50,581 nucleotides of DNA, taken from positions 1 to 50,581 of the forward strand of contig CAJXKB010000013.1 in NCBI GenBank assembly GCA_913055825.1, given 5' to 3'. Shown in pieces: positions 8,457 through 17,554 of the stretch (positions are counted from its first letter, which is position 1; the number at the start of each line of letters is the position of its first letter). The notes under the pieces were generated by a model that saw only the letters and a program-made list of their open reading frames with translations, did not search any database and had not been told where the DNA came from. A program made the position numbers and the translations under genes. The stretch is from an uncultured Bacteroidota bacterium. Its GTDB lineage: Bacteria; Bacteroidota; Bacteroidia; Bacteroidales; F082.

Positions 8457-9251
8457 TTATTCTTCATTCCATTTGGCTTTTCTTTTTTCCAAAAACGCAG
8501 CCATGCCCTCCTGGCCTTCTTCAGAGGCGCGCAGACGGGCAATCAGGTTGGCTGTAAAGTCAATATGCTCATTTAGATTATTATTGCTGATAATATTTTG
8601 AATCAGTTTTTTTGTTTCAGCAACAGCTTTCGGTGCTGACGAAAGTATCTCACCGAGAATCTGTTGTAATTTTTCTTCCAGTTTTTCGGCAGGTACCGAA
8701 TGGTTAATCAGATGCCAATGGGCGGCCTCGTTGGCATCGAAGCGTTTTCCGGTAAGCATTAGCTCTTTGGCGCCAAATTCACCGATACGTTTTATCACAA
8801 AAGGGGCAATGGTGGCCGGGGCAATACCAAGTTTTACTTCGCTAAAAGCAAAGCGGGTGTTTTCGTCTGCAATTACGATATCGCAAGCTGCGAGAAGTCC
8901 GTTTCCCCCTCCGAATACCGAGCCATGAACAACAGCGAGGGTTGGGACAGGGCAATCGTACACAGAACGGAACAAGGCAGCCAGTCTCAATCCGTCTTTT
9001 TTGTTTTCATCAAATCCGAAACCGGCAATACTTTTCATGTAATTTAAATCGGCACCGGCACAAAATGATTTCCCGTTTCCACGCAGGACTACTGCCCGTG
9101 GCCAATTTTCTTTTTGGATAAATTGCTGAAAAACCGCTGTTAATTCAGCAATCATTTCTTCGTTCATGGCATTGTGTCGTTCCGGGCGGTTGAGTTTGAT
9201 TGTAATGATTCCGGCTTGCTCTTCAATAATAATGGATTGATAATTCTTCAT
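8457..9251 (-). CDS. Enoyl-CoA hydratase/isomerase family protein (probable methylglutaconyl-CoA hydratase)
   Basis: From the ATG at 9251 the protein has 264 residues; a TTG two codons upstream also exists but the ATG is preferred. It has the crotonase fold signatures: NRPERHNAMNEEM, the oxyanion-hole segment GKSFCAGADLNYM, and HGSVFGGGNGLLAACD with a second oxyanion glycine region. It should hydrate an enoyl-CoA, and next to methylcrotonyl-CoA carboxylase subunits the obvious substrate is 3-methylglutaconyl-CoA, giving HMG-CoA. It lies between mccB (71 bases upstream) and mccA. Family is certain, substrate inferred from context. Confidence 0.87.
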   Translation of the reverse strand: MKNYQSIIIEEQAGIITIKLNRPERHNAMNEEMIAELTAVFQQFIQKENWPRAVVLRGNGKSFCAGADLNYMKSIAGFGFDENKKDGLRLAALFRSVYDCPVPTLAVVHGSVFGGGNGLLAACDIVIADENTRFAFSEVKLGIAPATIAPFVIKRIGEFGAKELMLTGKRFDANEAAHWHLINHSVPAEKLEEKLQQILGEILSSAPKAVAETKKLIQNIISNNNLNEHIDFTANLIARLRASEEGQEGMAAFLEKRKAKWNEE

Positions 9252-9322
9252 GGTCAAAAATCAAATTGATGTACAATTTTACAGGAATGCCGAAAATATA
9301 ATTAGTCCCATATTTTTCTGTT

Positions 9323-10930
9323 TTACATCCTGAACACACCATATTTTTGTTCGGGATATTTTTTGTTAAGCGACATGGCAATTCCCATGGCCAGCATTTT
9401 ACGTGTGTCCACCGGATCAATAATGCCGTCGTCCCACAGGCGTGACGTACTGTAAAGGGCAGCCCCTTCTTTTTCATACTTTTCTAAAATGGGCTTACGT
9501 AACTTTTCAATTTCGTCGGCAGGCATCTCTTTGCCCCGGGCCCGGTACTGGTCTTGTTTTACAGTAACCAGTACGGTGGCAGCCTGTTCGCCGCCCATAA
9601 CAGATATCTTCGCATTGGGCCACATGAATAGTAAACGTGGGTCGTAAGCCCTGCCCGCCATGCCGTAATTTCCGGCGCCAAAAGACCCCCCGAAAATGAC
9701 AGTGAATTTTGGCACATTGGTATTGGCTACCGCATGAACCATCTTCGCACCATCTTTGGCTATGCCTTTTCGCTCAAACTCTTTACCCACAATAAAACCG
9801 GTAATATTTTGTAAAAAGACCAAAGGAATTTTTCTTGCTGTGCAAAGTTCAATAAAATGGGTAACTTTAAGGGAGGATTCCGAAAAAAGCACTCCGAAGT
9901 TGGCAATTATTCCCACCGGAAATCCCATGATGTGTGCAAATCCGGTTACAACGGTAGGCGCATATTTTGCTTTGAATTCCTGAAACCTGCTTCCATCTAC
10001 CATCCGCATGATAATTTCGCGGGGATCAATCATCTTTCGCAGGTCAACAGGCGCTATGCCATATAATTCTTCCGGGTCATAAATCGGTTCTTCGGGCGTG
10101 ATAATATCCAGTTGTTGTTTTTCTTTAAATTCAAGGTTTTCAAAAATATTCCTACAAATTTGAATAGCATGGGTGTCATTTTCGGCAAAATGGTCGGCTA
10201 CACCCGAAATAGCCGTGTGAACCTCTGCGCCGCCCAGTTCTTCAGCCGTAACTTCCTCACCTGTAGCAGCCTTTACCAAAGGAGGGCCCCCAAGGAAAAT
10301 AGTACCTTGTTCTTTTACAATTATGGTTTCGTCACTCATGGCAGGTACATAAGCCCCACCCGCTGTGCACGATCCCATCACAATGGAGATTTGAGGAATG
10401 CCCATGGCCGACATGCGTGCCTGGTTATAAAAGAAACGGCCAAAATGATTGGCATCCGGAAAAACCGTGTCCTGTTCGGGTAAAAAAGCCCCGCCAGAAT
10501 CAACCATGTATACACAAGGTAGATGGTTTTCCATGGCAATTTGCTGCGCACGCAAATGCTTTTTAATGGTAAAGCGCATATAAGTGCCGCCTTTCACGGT
10601 AGCGTCATTAGCAATGATAACTGTTTCGCGGCCTTGTACTACGCCCACGCCCGTTACAATTCCTGCCGATGGAAATTCGTTATTATATTGATTATAAGCT
10701 GCTAATGGCGATAATTCCATAAAAGGGGTGTTGGGGTCGAGAAGTAAATTTATTCGCTCGCGGGCCAATAATTTTCCTCTTTCTTTATGCCGTTGTATCG
10801 ATTTTTCGGATCCGCCACGGCTGGTTTCTTTCAATATGTTTTTATACGCGTTCAGTAATTTTAAAAACGCCTTGCGGTTACTTTTAAATTCTTCCGAATC
10901 CGTGTCTATTTTAGTTTTTAATTGGTACAA
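9323..10930 (-). CDS. mccB: Methylcrotonyl-CoA carboxylase beta subunit (carboxyltransferase)
   Basis: The protein has 535 residues with the two carboxyltransferase halves: the N-terminal half has [16 protein letters not shown] and [14 protein letters not shown], and the C-terminal half has [18 protein letters not shown] and [19 protein letters not shown] is typical of methylcrotonyl-type rather than propionyl-type beta subunits. It transfers the carboxyl group from biotin to the acyl-CoA. No ATG exists in frame at the N terminus: an upstream TAA blocks extension, the first internal methionine lies far inside the conserved region, and the expected N terminus begins at a TTG. TTG is therefore taken as the start. 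It is the first gene of the catabolic operon and is divergent from the lyase-family gene. Confidence 0.92.
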   Translation of the reverse strand: MYQLKTKIDTDSEEFKSNRKAFLKLLNAYKNILKETSRGGSEKSIQRHKERGKLLARERINLLLDPNTPFMELSPLAAYNQYNNEFPSAGIVTGVGVVQGRETVIIANDATVKGGTYMRFTIKKHLRAQQIAMENHLPCVYMVDSGGAFLPEQDTVFPDANHFGRFFYNQARMSAMGIPQISIVMGSCTAGGAYVPAMSDETIIVKEQGTIFLGGPPLVKAATGEEVTAEELGGAEVHTAISGVADHFAENDTHAIQICRNIFENLEFKEKQQLDIITPEEPIYDPEELYGIAPVDLRKMIDPREIIMRMVDGSRFQEFKAKYAPTVVTGFAHIMGFPVGIIANFGVLFSESSLKVTHFIELCTARKIPLVFLQNITGFIVGKEFERKGIAKDGAKMVHAVANTNVPKFTVIFGGSFGAGNYGMAGRAYDPRLLFMWPNAKISVMGGEQAATVLVTVKQDQYRARGKEMPADEIEKLRKPILEKYEKEGAALYSTSRLWDDGIIDPVDTRKMLAMGIAMSLNKKYPEQKYGVFRM

Positions 10931-11111
10931 AGTTGTGATTTTATGTGAATAAATTCTATTTTTTTACCGGAGTCAAACAAAATGCAAGTTTAAGGAAAAA
11001 TAAATAAAAAGCATCTTCATTTGTAGAAATATGCCGGGTGTCATAAAAGCTAAAAAGTGTTAAAGAATACGCTTGACGGTACAAACCCCACTATCTTATT
11101 GGATTAATGCC

Positions 11112-11119
11112 TATTTTTG
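11112..11119 (+). promoter_or_regulatory. -7 promoter element before the HMG-CoA-lyase-family gene
   Basis: TATTTTTG matches TAnnTTTG exactly, 49 bases before the preferred ATG. No convincing -33 partner is visible. It lies in the divergent mccB/lyase intergenic region, which has no other recognisable content. Confidence 0.4.
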
Positions 11120-11168
11120 CGAAAAATAATTACAGTTTCTTTACTCAAATTTGAATTCAATAAAAACT

Positions 11169-12179
11169 ATGCAATATCCTAAAAAAGTAGTCATTGGAGA
11201 CATTACTGTGAGGGACGGGTTTCAACACGAAGAGAAATTTATTCCTACCGATGCTAAGGTGTGGGTTCTGGAGCAAATGATTTTAAGTGGTTTCAAACAT
11301 CTTGAAGTAACTAATTTTGGTAATCCTGTAGGGATGCCCCAGTTTAAAGATGCAGAAGAACTTTTTAAAAAGATTAGACAAAGCAAGCGGGTTGCCGGCA
11401 AGTTGGATGATGTGATGCTAACTGCGGTTACTATTCGCGAAAGGGCTATTGAAAGGGCTATTGAAGCCAAAAAAGAGGGCTATGGACCTGATCGTATCTT
11501 GCTTATGGTTTCTACAAGTGAATCGCATCAGCTGAAAAATTCAGGACTTACTCAAGCTGAATATTGGAAAATGGCCGAGGAGTGGATTCCAAAAGCTAAA
11601 GATGCAGGCATAAAAATAAACGGAACTGTTAGTACTATTTGGGGTTGTCCCATTGAAGGGCCTACCAGGTTAGAAGATGCTATAACCTTTACCAAACGCT
11701 GGTTTGATATTGGTGCTAACGATGTGGAGCATGCCGACCATGACGGTTCAGCTTCTCCTGACAGAGTGTATAAATATTTCTCGATGTTGCTGGATAGTGT
11801 GGACAATCCGCACAAACAAATTGCACATTTTCACACGACCCGTGGCTGGGGGCTGGCCAATGTTTTGGCAGCACTACAGGCCGGGATGACAAACTTTGAA
11901 TCGACACTCGGGGGCATTGGTGGTCAACCGGCTAATTTTGTGGATGGTGTACCTGTGGCCGGAACTGGTGCCTACTATTACAACGACCCAAACGATGTGG
12001 GTTTGGTGAGTACCGAAGATATGGTGGTAATGATGGACGAAATGGGTATCGAAACCAATCTGGATATCGATCGTATTTTGCGGGTGGGCAAGATTGTTGA
12101 AAAAATTGTAGGCCGTCGCCTCCGTTCAAAAACAGTAAATCAAGGTAGAATTCCCAAAGAAATGACAGGACGTCAATAA
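11169..12179 (+). CDS. HMG-CoA lyase-family (DRE-TIM metallolyase) protein lacking the usual catalytic Cys
   Basis: From the ATG the protein has 336 residues; an in-frame TTG at 11151 would add six. The barrel motifs of the HMG-CoA lyase family are present: TVRDGFQHEE holds the conserved Arg-Asp pair, LEVTNFGNP a metal-site glutamate, and HFHTTRGW the metal-binding HxH. In human HMG-CoA lyase the catalytic Cys266 lies in GLGGCPYA; here the matching stretch is TLGGIGGQPA, with no cysteine. The gene is divergent from the mcc cluster, so HMG-CoA cleavage to acetoacetate and acetyl-CoA is the natural guess, but another DRE-TIM reaction is possible. Confidence 0.75.
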   Translation: MQYPKKVVIGDITVRDGFQHEEKFIPTDAKVWVLEQMILSGFKHLEVTNFGNPVGMPQFKDAEELFKKIRQSKRVAGKLDDVMLTAVTIRERAIERAIEAKKEGYGPDRILLMVSTSESHQLKNSGLTQAEYWKMAEEWIPKAKDAGIKINGTVSTIWGCPIEGPTRLEDAITFTKRWFDIGANDVEHADHDGSASPDRVYKYFSMLLDSVDNPHKQIAHFHTTRGWGLANVLAALQAGMTNFESTLGGIGGQPANFVDGVPVAGTGAYYYNDPNDVGLVSTEDMVVMMDEMGIETNLDIDRILRVGKIVEKIVGRRLRSKTVNQGRIPKEMTGRQ

Positions 12180-12261
12180 TTTTATTTTCCTCTTTTAGTG
12201 TTGACATGTTAGTGTGTAAAACATTAATTTCTGTCGGTTTTTATCAAATCAAATTAATTTT

Positions 12262-13077
12262 ATGAAATCTGGTGTTCGATTATATTTTTCATACATCCTT
12301 TTATTGATTTTAGTCTATTTTGTCTCTTCTTGTAGTTTTGGCAATCATATGGAATCGGTGGAGGTGATAAAAAAACCATTACTTTCTCCAAAAGACATTG
12401 TGCCTGTTCACGATTCGGTTGTCAAACCTTATGTTTATACCAGCGTTGTGTCGTTGCATGCTTTGCCGGTGCCTGAAAAAAAAGAAAAGTTTTTTCAAAT
12501 GCTTCTTCCGGCTGTGTTAGTGGCTAAAACAAAAATGGAAATTACCAGAAAACGGGTGAAACTATTGTTGACGAAAAAAGAACTTAGCCAAGGAGAAAAA
12601 CTTTTTTTGGATAGTCTGGAATTAAAGTACAAGACGGCAAAACCTGCTCAATTGCTTAACCGTCTGCATGTTTTGCCGGTAAGTATTGTGTTGGGTCAGG
12701 CTGCTATTGAAAGTGGCTGGGGTAGCTCGCGTTTTTTTCTAAAAGCCAATAATCCTTTTGGAATCTGGTCGTTCGACAAAAAGCATCAACGTATTGCAGC
12801 CTCTTCACACCGCAATGGGCAAAAAATATATTTAAGAAAGTTTGACGACCTGGAAGCGGCCATTGATGCATATTACACCATGTTGGCTACCCGGAGGCCT
12901 TTTGCCCGATTCAGCGCAGCAAAACTCAAAACTCAAAATCCGTTCCGGTTGATTCCTTATTTAAGCGCTTATTCGGAGCGGGGCAATGAATATTTGAATG
13001 ATTTGGCAAAAGTAATCCGCGTGAATCATCTTGAAAAATACGATCATTACAAAATTGATGCCGAATACCTGCGTTAA
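12262..13077 (+). CDS. Glucosaminidase (Bax-like) lipoprotein
   Basis: The protein has 271 residues. A hydrophobic N-terminal segment ends in the lipobox-like VSSC with C24, so it is probably a lipoprotein. The C-terminal half is a glucosaminidase domain of the Bax/FlgJ type: VLGQAAIESGWGSSRF with E150 as the likely catalytic glutamate, then ANNPFGIWSF. It should cut N-acetylglucosaminyl bonds in peptidoglycan from the periplasmic side. It is a single gene, about 80 bases after the lyase-family gene with no terminator seen between them, and converges on the metallo-hydrolase gene. Confidence 0.85.
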   Translation: MKSGVRLYFSYILLLILVYFVSSCSFGNHMESVEVIKKPLLSPKDIVPVHDSVVKPYVYTSVVSLHALPVPEKKEKFFQMLLPAVLVAKTKMEITRKRVKLLLTKKELSQGEKLFLDSLELKYKTAKPAQLLNRLHVLPVSIVLGQAAIESGWGSSRFFLKANNPFGIWSFDKKHQRIAASSHRNGQKIYLRKFDDLEAAIDAYYTMLATRRPFARFSAAKLKTQNPFRLIPYLSAYSERGNEYLNDLAKVIRVNHLEKYDHYKIDAEYLR

Positions 13078-13121
13078 GCATTTACTTTCTGTGTTGTAAA
13101 TCTTAGAATGAGCTGAGGTTA

Positions 13122-13967
13122 TTAAACCAAAAAGTCAGTCAGTTTGCCCGTTTTGTTTACCCTGATTCCTTTGGGCGTGTCGTGCAGTGTACAGGCTTCA
13201 TGGTATAAATCGTGTTCAAAAAATAAGATGTAGTTTTGTTCAATGGCCTCTTTATAAAAGCGTTCACGGTCTTTTAAAGTTTGCAACGGCCGGGTGTCAT
13301 AAGCCATAATCCAAGGCATGGGAACGTGAGCTGTCGATGGCATTAGATCGGCCATAAAAACAACGGTTTTTCCGTTGACCCGTATGTGTGGGATGACTTG
13401 TCCGTCGGTGTGCCCGTGGTACATTTTAAAGCTGATGCCCGGAATGTATTCGCCTTCATCTTCTATAAGTTTTAAATGTCCGCTTTCTTCAATCGGCAGG
13501 ATGTTTTCTTTTAAAAATGAAGCTTTTTCACGCCGGTTGGGTTGGGTTGCCCACATGTATTGTTTTTTGCTGGTCCAATAAGTGGCATTCGGAAAAGCTA
13601 ATTCAAAACCTGTTTTATTAGTATTCCACCGAACACTTCCGCCACAATGATCGAAATGCATGTGTGTCAGTATCATATCGGTTATGTCATCAGGCTTTAA
13701 ACCCGCTTTTTGCAATGAACCTTCAAGCGTGTCATCGCCGTTAAGGTAATAATGACTCAGGAATTTATCATCTTGTTTGTTACCAATTCCGTTATCAATC
13801 AATATCTTCCGGTCGTTGGTTTCTACCAAAAGGCAACGCATGGCCCAATTGGCCAGGTTATTTTCATCGGCCGGATATACCTTTTGCCACAACACTTTGG
13901 GAACTACGCCGAACATAGCGCCACCGTCTAATTTTAAATTTCCTGTTTCAATGGGTGTTAGTTTCAT
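13122..13967 (-). CDS. MBL-fold metallo-hydrolase (quorum-quenching lactonase-like)
   Basis: From the ATG at 13967 the protein has 281 residues; a TTG 33 bases upstream would add an unlikely lysine-rich tail. It carries the metallo-beta-lactamase zinc motif THMHFDHCGG (H102, H104, D106, H107), followed by a further histidine in MYHGHTDGQ and an aspartate in VFMADLMPS. The general layout is that of the AHL-lactonase/glyoxalase-like branch, but the substrate is not predictable. It is the third gene after the hypothetical gene and rsmI on the minus strand, 46 bases behind rsmI. Confidence 0.82.
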   Translation of the reverse strand: MKLTPIETGNLKLDGGAMFGVVPKVLWQKVYPADENNLANWAMRCLLVETNDRKILIDNGIGNKQDDKFLSHYYLNGDDTLEGSLQKAGLKPDDITDMILTHMHFDHCGGSVRWNTNKTGFELAFPNATYWTSKKQYMWATQPNRREKASFLKENILPIEESGHLKLIEDEGEYIPGISFKMYHGHTDGQVIPHIRVNGKTVVFMADLMPSTAHVPMPWIMAYDTRPLQTLKDRERFYKEAIEQNYILFFEHDLYHEACTLHDTPKGIRVNKTGKLTDFLV

Positions 13968-14013
13968 GTGTTTATATTTTTTTAATTTATTGATATACAA
14001 CTTTTTATTAATT

Positions 14014-14697
14014 TCATTTTTTCTTTTCTTCCGGGGGGCCTATTACAATTACAATTTCGCCTTTGACAGGTTTCCCTTTAAAATAGGACAGTATTTCAGT
14101 AAGCTTTCCCCGAATGGTTTCTTCATGGATTTTTGTGAGCTCACGTGATACGGAAACCGGACGGTTGGCCCCGAAAAATTTAATAAACTGCTCCAGTGAT
14201 TTTACCAAACGATGTGGCGATTCATAAATTATCAGTGTATATGGAAGCCCGGCTAATTTTTTCAGGCGGGTTTGCCTGCCTTTTTTATGAGGGAGAAACC
14301 CTTCGAAGAAAAAGCGGTCAGAAGGAAACCCCGAATTTACCAGGGCGGGTACAAATGCCGTAGCTCCCGGCAGGCATTCCACCTCGATATTGTTTTTCAC
14401 GCATTCGCGAACCAACAAAAATCCGGGATCGGAAATAGAAGGGGTTCCGGCATCACTTACCAGTGCCATGGTTTCTCCTCCGGATAGCCGGCTGATAATA
14501 CTTTCTAAAACCTTGTGTTCGTTGTGGATATGATAAGCCTGCAGGCGATTTTCAATTTCATAATGTTTGAGTAAATTACCCGTAGTGCGCGTGTCTTCTG
14601 ATAGAATTAAATCGACTTCCTTCAACAGACGCAGGGCCCTAAGGCTGATATCCTCAAGATTGCCTATGGGAGTGGGAACGAGGTAGAGTTTCGACAT
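14014..14697 (-). CDS. rsmI: 16S rRNA (cytidine(1402)-2'-O)-methyltransferase
   Basis: The protein has 227 residues, near the family length for the catalytic part. It starts with LYLVPTPIGNLEDISLRAL, the invariant N terminus of RsmI, and includes LVSDAGTPSISDPG in the SAM-binding region and YESPHR. It 2'-O-methylates C1402 in the decoding centre of 16S rRNA. It is shorter at the C terminus than the E. coli protein, ending soon after GEIVIVIGPPEE, which is common in this phylum. It follows a hypothetical gene by 11 bases. Confidence 0.95.
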   Translation of the reverse strand: MSKLYLVPTPIGNLEDISLRALRLLKEVDLILSEDTRTTGNLLKHYEIENRLQAYHIHNEHKVLESIISRLSGGETMALVSDAGTPSISDPGFLLVRECVKNNIEVECLPGATAFVPALVNSGFPSDRFFFEGFLPHKKGRQTRLKKLAGLPYTLIIYESPHRLVKSLEQFIKFFGANRPVSVSRELTKIHEETIRGKLTEILSYFKGKPVKGEIVIVIGPPEEKKK

Positions 14698-14708
14698 ACT
14701 TGATAATT

Positions 14709-15464
14709 TTAGGTGAATTTACGTTCAATAACTTCGTTGAGTTTGATAAATGCGGGACTTTCTTCGTGCCACTGGTATTGAACGCTTAATTCCATCAGAA
14801 AAGTTTGTGCCCCTTTCAGGCTTGAAAGGCTGTTTAGCTCATCCAGGGTTTTATTGTAACGGCTCATGTCGCCACGAAAAAGTTGGTTGATAAATACAAA
14901 TTTGTCATTGATGCCGATAGCTTCACGTAAATCAGCTATCTGAGTTTTTTGTAGTTTTTCGGCTACAGCCGGTTGTTCGGTTTTGGCCAGGCTTTCGCCA
15001 AGACTTTCACTCGTTGGTTCCGAAAATAAATCAAAAGCAGATGCCACATTTGATTTTTGTGTTTTTTGTGACGAAGGTGGTGGATTCGACGGCCCTTCTT
15101 CCATGGAAACGGAAGGTTTAATCTCATGAGTATCTTCTGTAGCTTGTTGATTCTCTTCGGGTTTCTGAGGTGTAATTTTTTCCTCAGGTTGTGGTAGTTT
15201 TACTGATTCCGGTACAGGGGCTATTTCTGCTTTTGCTTGTTGTGGAACGGTTTTCTCATCGGCCACATTTTTCCGGTTATTTACGATTTCTTTTTTTTCG
15301 ATAAATTTCATACGGAGTAGTCTGTCATAGAATTCTCTGGTTTTTTGTTTTATCAGATCGAGTTCTATCGCCGAAAGGCCTGCTTCACCTTCCGTTTGCG
15401 ATAGCATATTCTGCAAATCACGTATAAAATCTTTAATGGAACGTATGTTTTCAAATTGATTCAT
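14709..15464 (-). CDS. Conserved hypothetical protein with low-complexity linker
   Basis: The protein has 251 residues in three parts. Residues 1-65 are predicted helical. About residues 70-165 are rich in Pro, Glu, Lys and Gln and probably disordered. The C-terminal 75 residues are conserved-looking, with DLREAIGINDKFVFINQLF and a following helix. From memory this C-terminal motif recurs in Bacteroidota proteins of unknown function. There is no signal peptide or membrane segment. It is first in an apparent three-gene transcript with rsmI and the metallo-hydrolase. No function is proposed. Confidence 0.8.
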   Translation of the reverse strand: MNQFENIRSIKDFIRDLQNMLSQTEGEAGLSAIELDLIKQKTREFYDRLLRMKFIEKKEIVNNRKNVADEKTVPQQAKAEIAPVPESVKLPQPEEKITPQKPEENQQATEDTHEIKPSVSMEEGPSNPPPSSQKTQKSNVASAFDLFSEPTSESLGESLAKTEQPAVAEKLQKTQIADLREAIGINDKFVFINQLFRGDMSRYNKTLDELNSLSSLKGAQTFLMELSVQYQWHEESPAFIKLNEVIERKFT

Positions 15465-15477
15465 AGCTGTGTTTTTT

Positions 15478-15485
15478 CAAATTTA
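15478..15485 (-). promoter_or_regulatory. -7 promoter element before the hypothetical/rsmI operon
   Basis: On the minus strand the box reads TAAATTTG, an exact TAnnTTTG match, ending 13 bases before the ATG at 15464. Confidence 0.45.
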
Positions 15486-15558
15486 CTTTAATAGAAAAGT
15501 TGACTGCAATTGGTGAAAAATTGATTTTCGCCAACGGCAAAAATTATTCAAATTTGGT

Positions 15559-15566
15559 TAACTTTG
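15559..15566 (+). promoter_or_regulatory. -7 promoter element before tdk
   Basis: TAACTTTG matches TAnnTTTG exactly and ends 37 bases before the tdk ATG. The same octamer recurs before ferritin and before the gene at 41251. Confidence 0.5.
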
Positions 15567-15603
15567 TCCTTTCAAAGGTAGGAAGAAAAATAACATTTTA
15601 TTC

Positions 15604-16200
15604 ATGTTTCTCGAAAAAGATAGAAACAATTCGGAACGAACGGGTTGGATAGAGGTGGTTTGCGGGTCAATGTTTTCAGGTAAAACCGAAGAACTTATTA
15701 GGCGACTTAATCGTGCACGTATTGCCAAGCAAAAAGTTGAAATATTTAAGCCAGAGATAGATACGCGCTATGACGAAACCGATGTTGTATCGCATGATGA
15801 TAAGACGGTATCTTCAATCCCGGTACAAAACGCATCACAAATTCTTTTTTATGCTGAAGATTTTGAGGTGGTTGGTATTGATGAAGCCCAATTTTTCGGT
15901 GATGAATTGGTTTCGGTTTGCAACGAATTGGCCAACGACGGAAAACGGGTGGTTGTTGCCGGTTTGGATATGGATTATCTTGGGAACCCGTTTGGCCCAA
16001 TACCTAAATTAATGGCCGTTGCCGAGTATGTAACAAAGGTACATGCCATTTGTATTCGTTGTGGAAACCTGGCCAACTATTCGCATCGAACCGTGAAAGA
16101 TGATAAACTTGTTGTGTTAGGAGAAACAGATGCGTATGAACCCCTTTGCCGGTATTGTTTCAATAAAGCAAGAAGAGAAATTGAAGATAAAAAAGACTGA
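15604..16200 (+). CDS. tdk: Thymidine kinase (type II)
   Basis: The protein has 198 residues. It has a P-loop GSMFSGKT at residues 21-28, the DEAQFF motif with E94 as the likely catalytic base, and two Cys-x2-Cys pairs (CIRC and CRYC) forming the structural zinc lasso of type II thymidine kinases. It phosphorylates thymidine in the salvage pathway. The gene is alone on its strand, with its own promoter box and a terminator shared with the convergent enolase gene. Confidence 0.97.
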   Translation: MFLEKDRNNSERTGWIEVVCGSMFSGKTEELIRRLNRARIAKQKVEIFKPEIDTRYDETDVVSHDDKTVSSIPVQNASQILFYAEDFEVVGIDEAQFFGDELVSVCNELANDGKRVVVAGLDMDYLGNPFGPIPKLMAVAEYVTKVHAICIRCGNLANYSHRTVKDDKLVVLGETDAYEPLCRYCFNKARREIEDKKD

Positions 16201-16213
16201 GTAAAGCATCCAT

Positions 16214-16243
16214 AAAAAAAGCACACCATTTGGCGTGCTTTTT
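16214..16243. terminator. Bidirectional terminator between tdk and eno
   Basis: The stem AAAAAGCAC pairs with GTGCTTTTT, followed inward by an A/C mismatch and CC/GG around the loop ATTT. The A-tract and T-tract let it terminate in both directions, which fits the convergent gene pair. Confidence 0.85.
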
Positions 16244-16259
16244 AGTGTGAATTTGAAAT

Positions 16260-17540
16260 TTATTTCCAGTAATAAAGTGCCGAGTCACCCAGCTCTTGTT
16301 CAATTTCAAGCAAACGATTGTATTTGGCCAAGCGTTCGCTACGACTTGCGGAACCGGTTTTCAAATGACCGCCATCCATGGCAACGGCAAAGTCGGCCAG
16401 GAATGTATCTGAAGTTTCACCCGATCGGTGGGAGATGAAATAACGCCAGCCGGCATCGCGGCACATGCGCACAGCCTCGATGGTTTCTGAAACTGTACCA
16501 ATCTGATTCAGTTTAATCAATGCTGAATTGGCTGAACCTTCTTTAATACCACGGGCAATGTATTTGGTGTTGGTGACAAATAGATCATCACCTACAATTT
16601 CGATTTTATCACCAAGGCGCCGGGTGATTTCGTTGAAACCATTCCAGTCATCTTCTGCTAAAGGATCTTCCCAAAGAACAATTGGGTATTTTGACACCCA
16701 TTCTTCAGCCATTTTAATTACTCCTTCGCTGTCCATTTTTCCACCACCTGACCATTTGAGGTCATACTGGTCTTTAGAATTATCTTGCAATAAAGAGCTG
16801 GCAGCAGTGTCCAAAGCAATGGCAATGTCAACACCGGGTTTGTACCCTGCTTTTTTGATGGCTTCGATAATGGTCTCAATAACGTCTTCGTTACTGGCCA
16901 GGTTGGGGGCAAAACCACCTTCGTCGCCCACTCCTGTTGACATACCACGATCTTTCAAAATACCTTTTAATACGTGAAAAGTTTCGGCCACGTAACGCAG
17001 GCCTTCACGAAAATTGGGTGCTCCAATGGGGACAGCCATAAATTCCTGAATGTCAACGCTATTATCAGCATGCGCCCCACCATTAAGGATGTTCATACAG
17101 GGAACCGGAATACGACGTGCGCCTGCACCACCGAGGTACTGATACAAAGGGACATTGGCAGATGCTGCTGCTGCACGTGCTACTGCCATCGAAACCCCCA
17201 GAATGGCATTAGCACCAAGTTTCGATTTGTTTTCAGTGCCGTCCAGTTCAATCATTTTACGGTCGATCAGCCCTTGTTGATGGGCATGCATTCCCAAAAG
17301 GGCGGGGGCAATCACTTTATTTACATTCTCAACGGCTTTTAAAACACCTTTGCCACCATAACGTTTTTTGTCACCATCGCGTAATTCGATGGCTTCATTT
17401 TCGCCGGTGCTGGCTCCTGAAGGAACTGATGCTACTGCTTCGGTTCCGTCGCTGAGTTCAACATAGACCCTTACTGTGGGGTTACCTCGTGAATCGAGGA
17501 TTTCCATGGCACGAATGCCGCTTATTTTGTTGTTTAACAT
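16260..17540 (-). CDS. eno: Enolase
   Basis: The protein has 426 residues and full family length. [15 protein letters not shown] is the mobile substrate loop, and [28 protein letters not shown] and [12 protein letters not shown] carry the metal and catalytic residues. It converts 2-phosphoglycerate to phosphoenolpyruvate. It is preceded by a perfect AAGGAGG 7 bases before the ATG, unusual in this phylum. It is a single gene, convergent with tdk. Confidence 0.98.
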   Translation of the reverse strand: MLNNKISGIRAMEILDSRGNPTVRVYVELSDGTEAVASVPSGASTGENEAIELRDGDKKRYGGKGVLKAVENVNKVIAPALLGMHAHQQGLIDRKMIELDGTENKSKLGANAILGVSMAVARAAAASANVPLYQYLGGAGARRIPVPCMNILNGGAHADNSVDIQEFMAVPIGAPNFREGLRYVAETFHVLKGILKDRGMSTGVGDEGGFAPNLASNEDVIETIIEAIKKAGYKPGVDIAIALDTAASSLLQDNSKDQYDLKWSGGGKMDSEGVIKMAEEWVSKYPIVLWEDPLAEDDWNGFNEITRRLGDKIEIVGDDLFVTNTKYIARGIKEGSANSALIKLNQIGTVSETIEAVRMCRDAGWRYFISHRSGETSDTFLADFAVAMDGGHLKTGSASRSERLAKYNRLLEIEQELGDSALYYWK

Positions 17541-17547
17541 TTTAAAA

Positions 17548-17554
17548 CCTCCTT
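17548..17554 (-). promoter_or_regulatory. Shine-Dalgarno sequence of eno
   Basis: AAGGAGG lies on the minus strand with a 7-base spacer to the enolase ATG. I saw no comparable purine-rich site before the other genes whose starts I inspected, so this one stands out. Confidence 0.7.

Noticed and set aside
12190-12240. TTGACATG-like sigma70 -35 element before the glucosaminidase gene
   Set aside because: No matching -10 at the right distance, and the phylum does not use this consensus as a rule.
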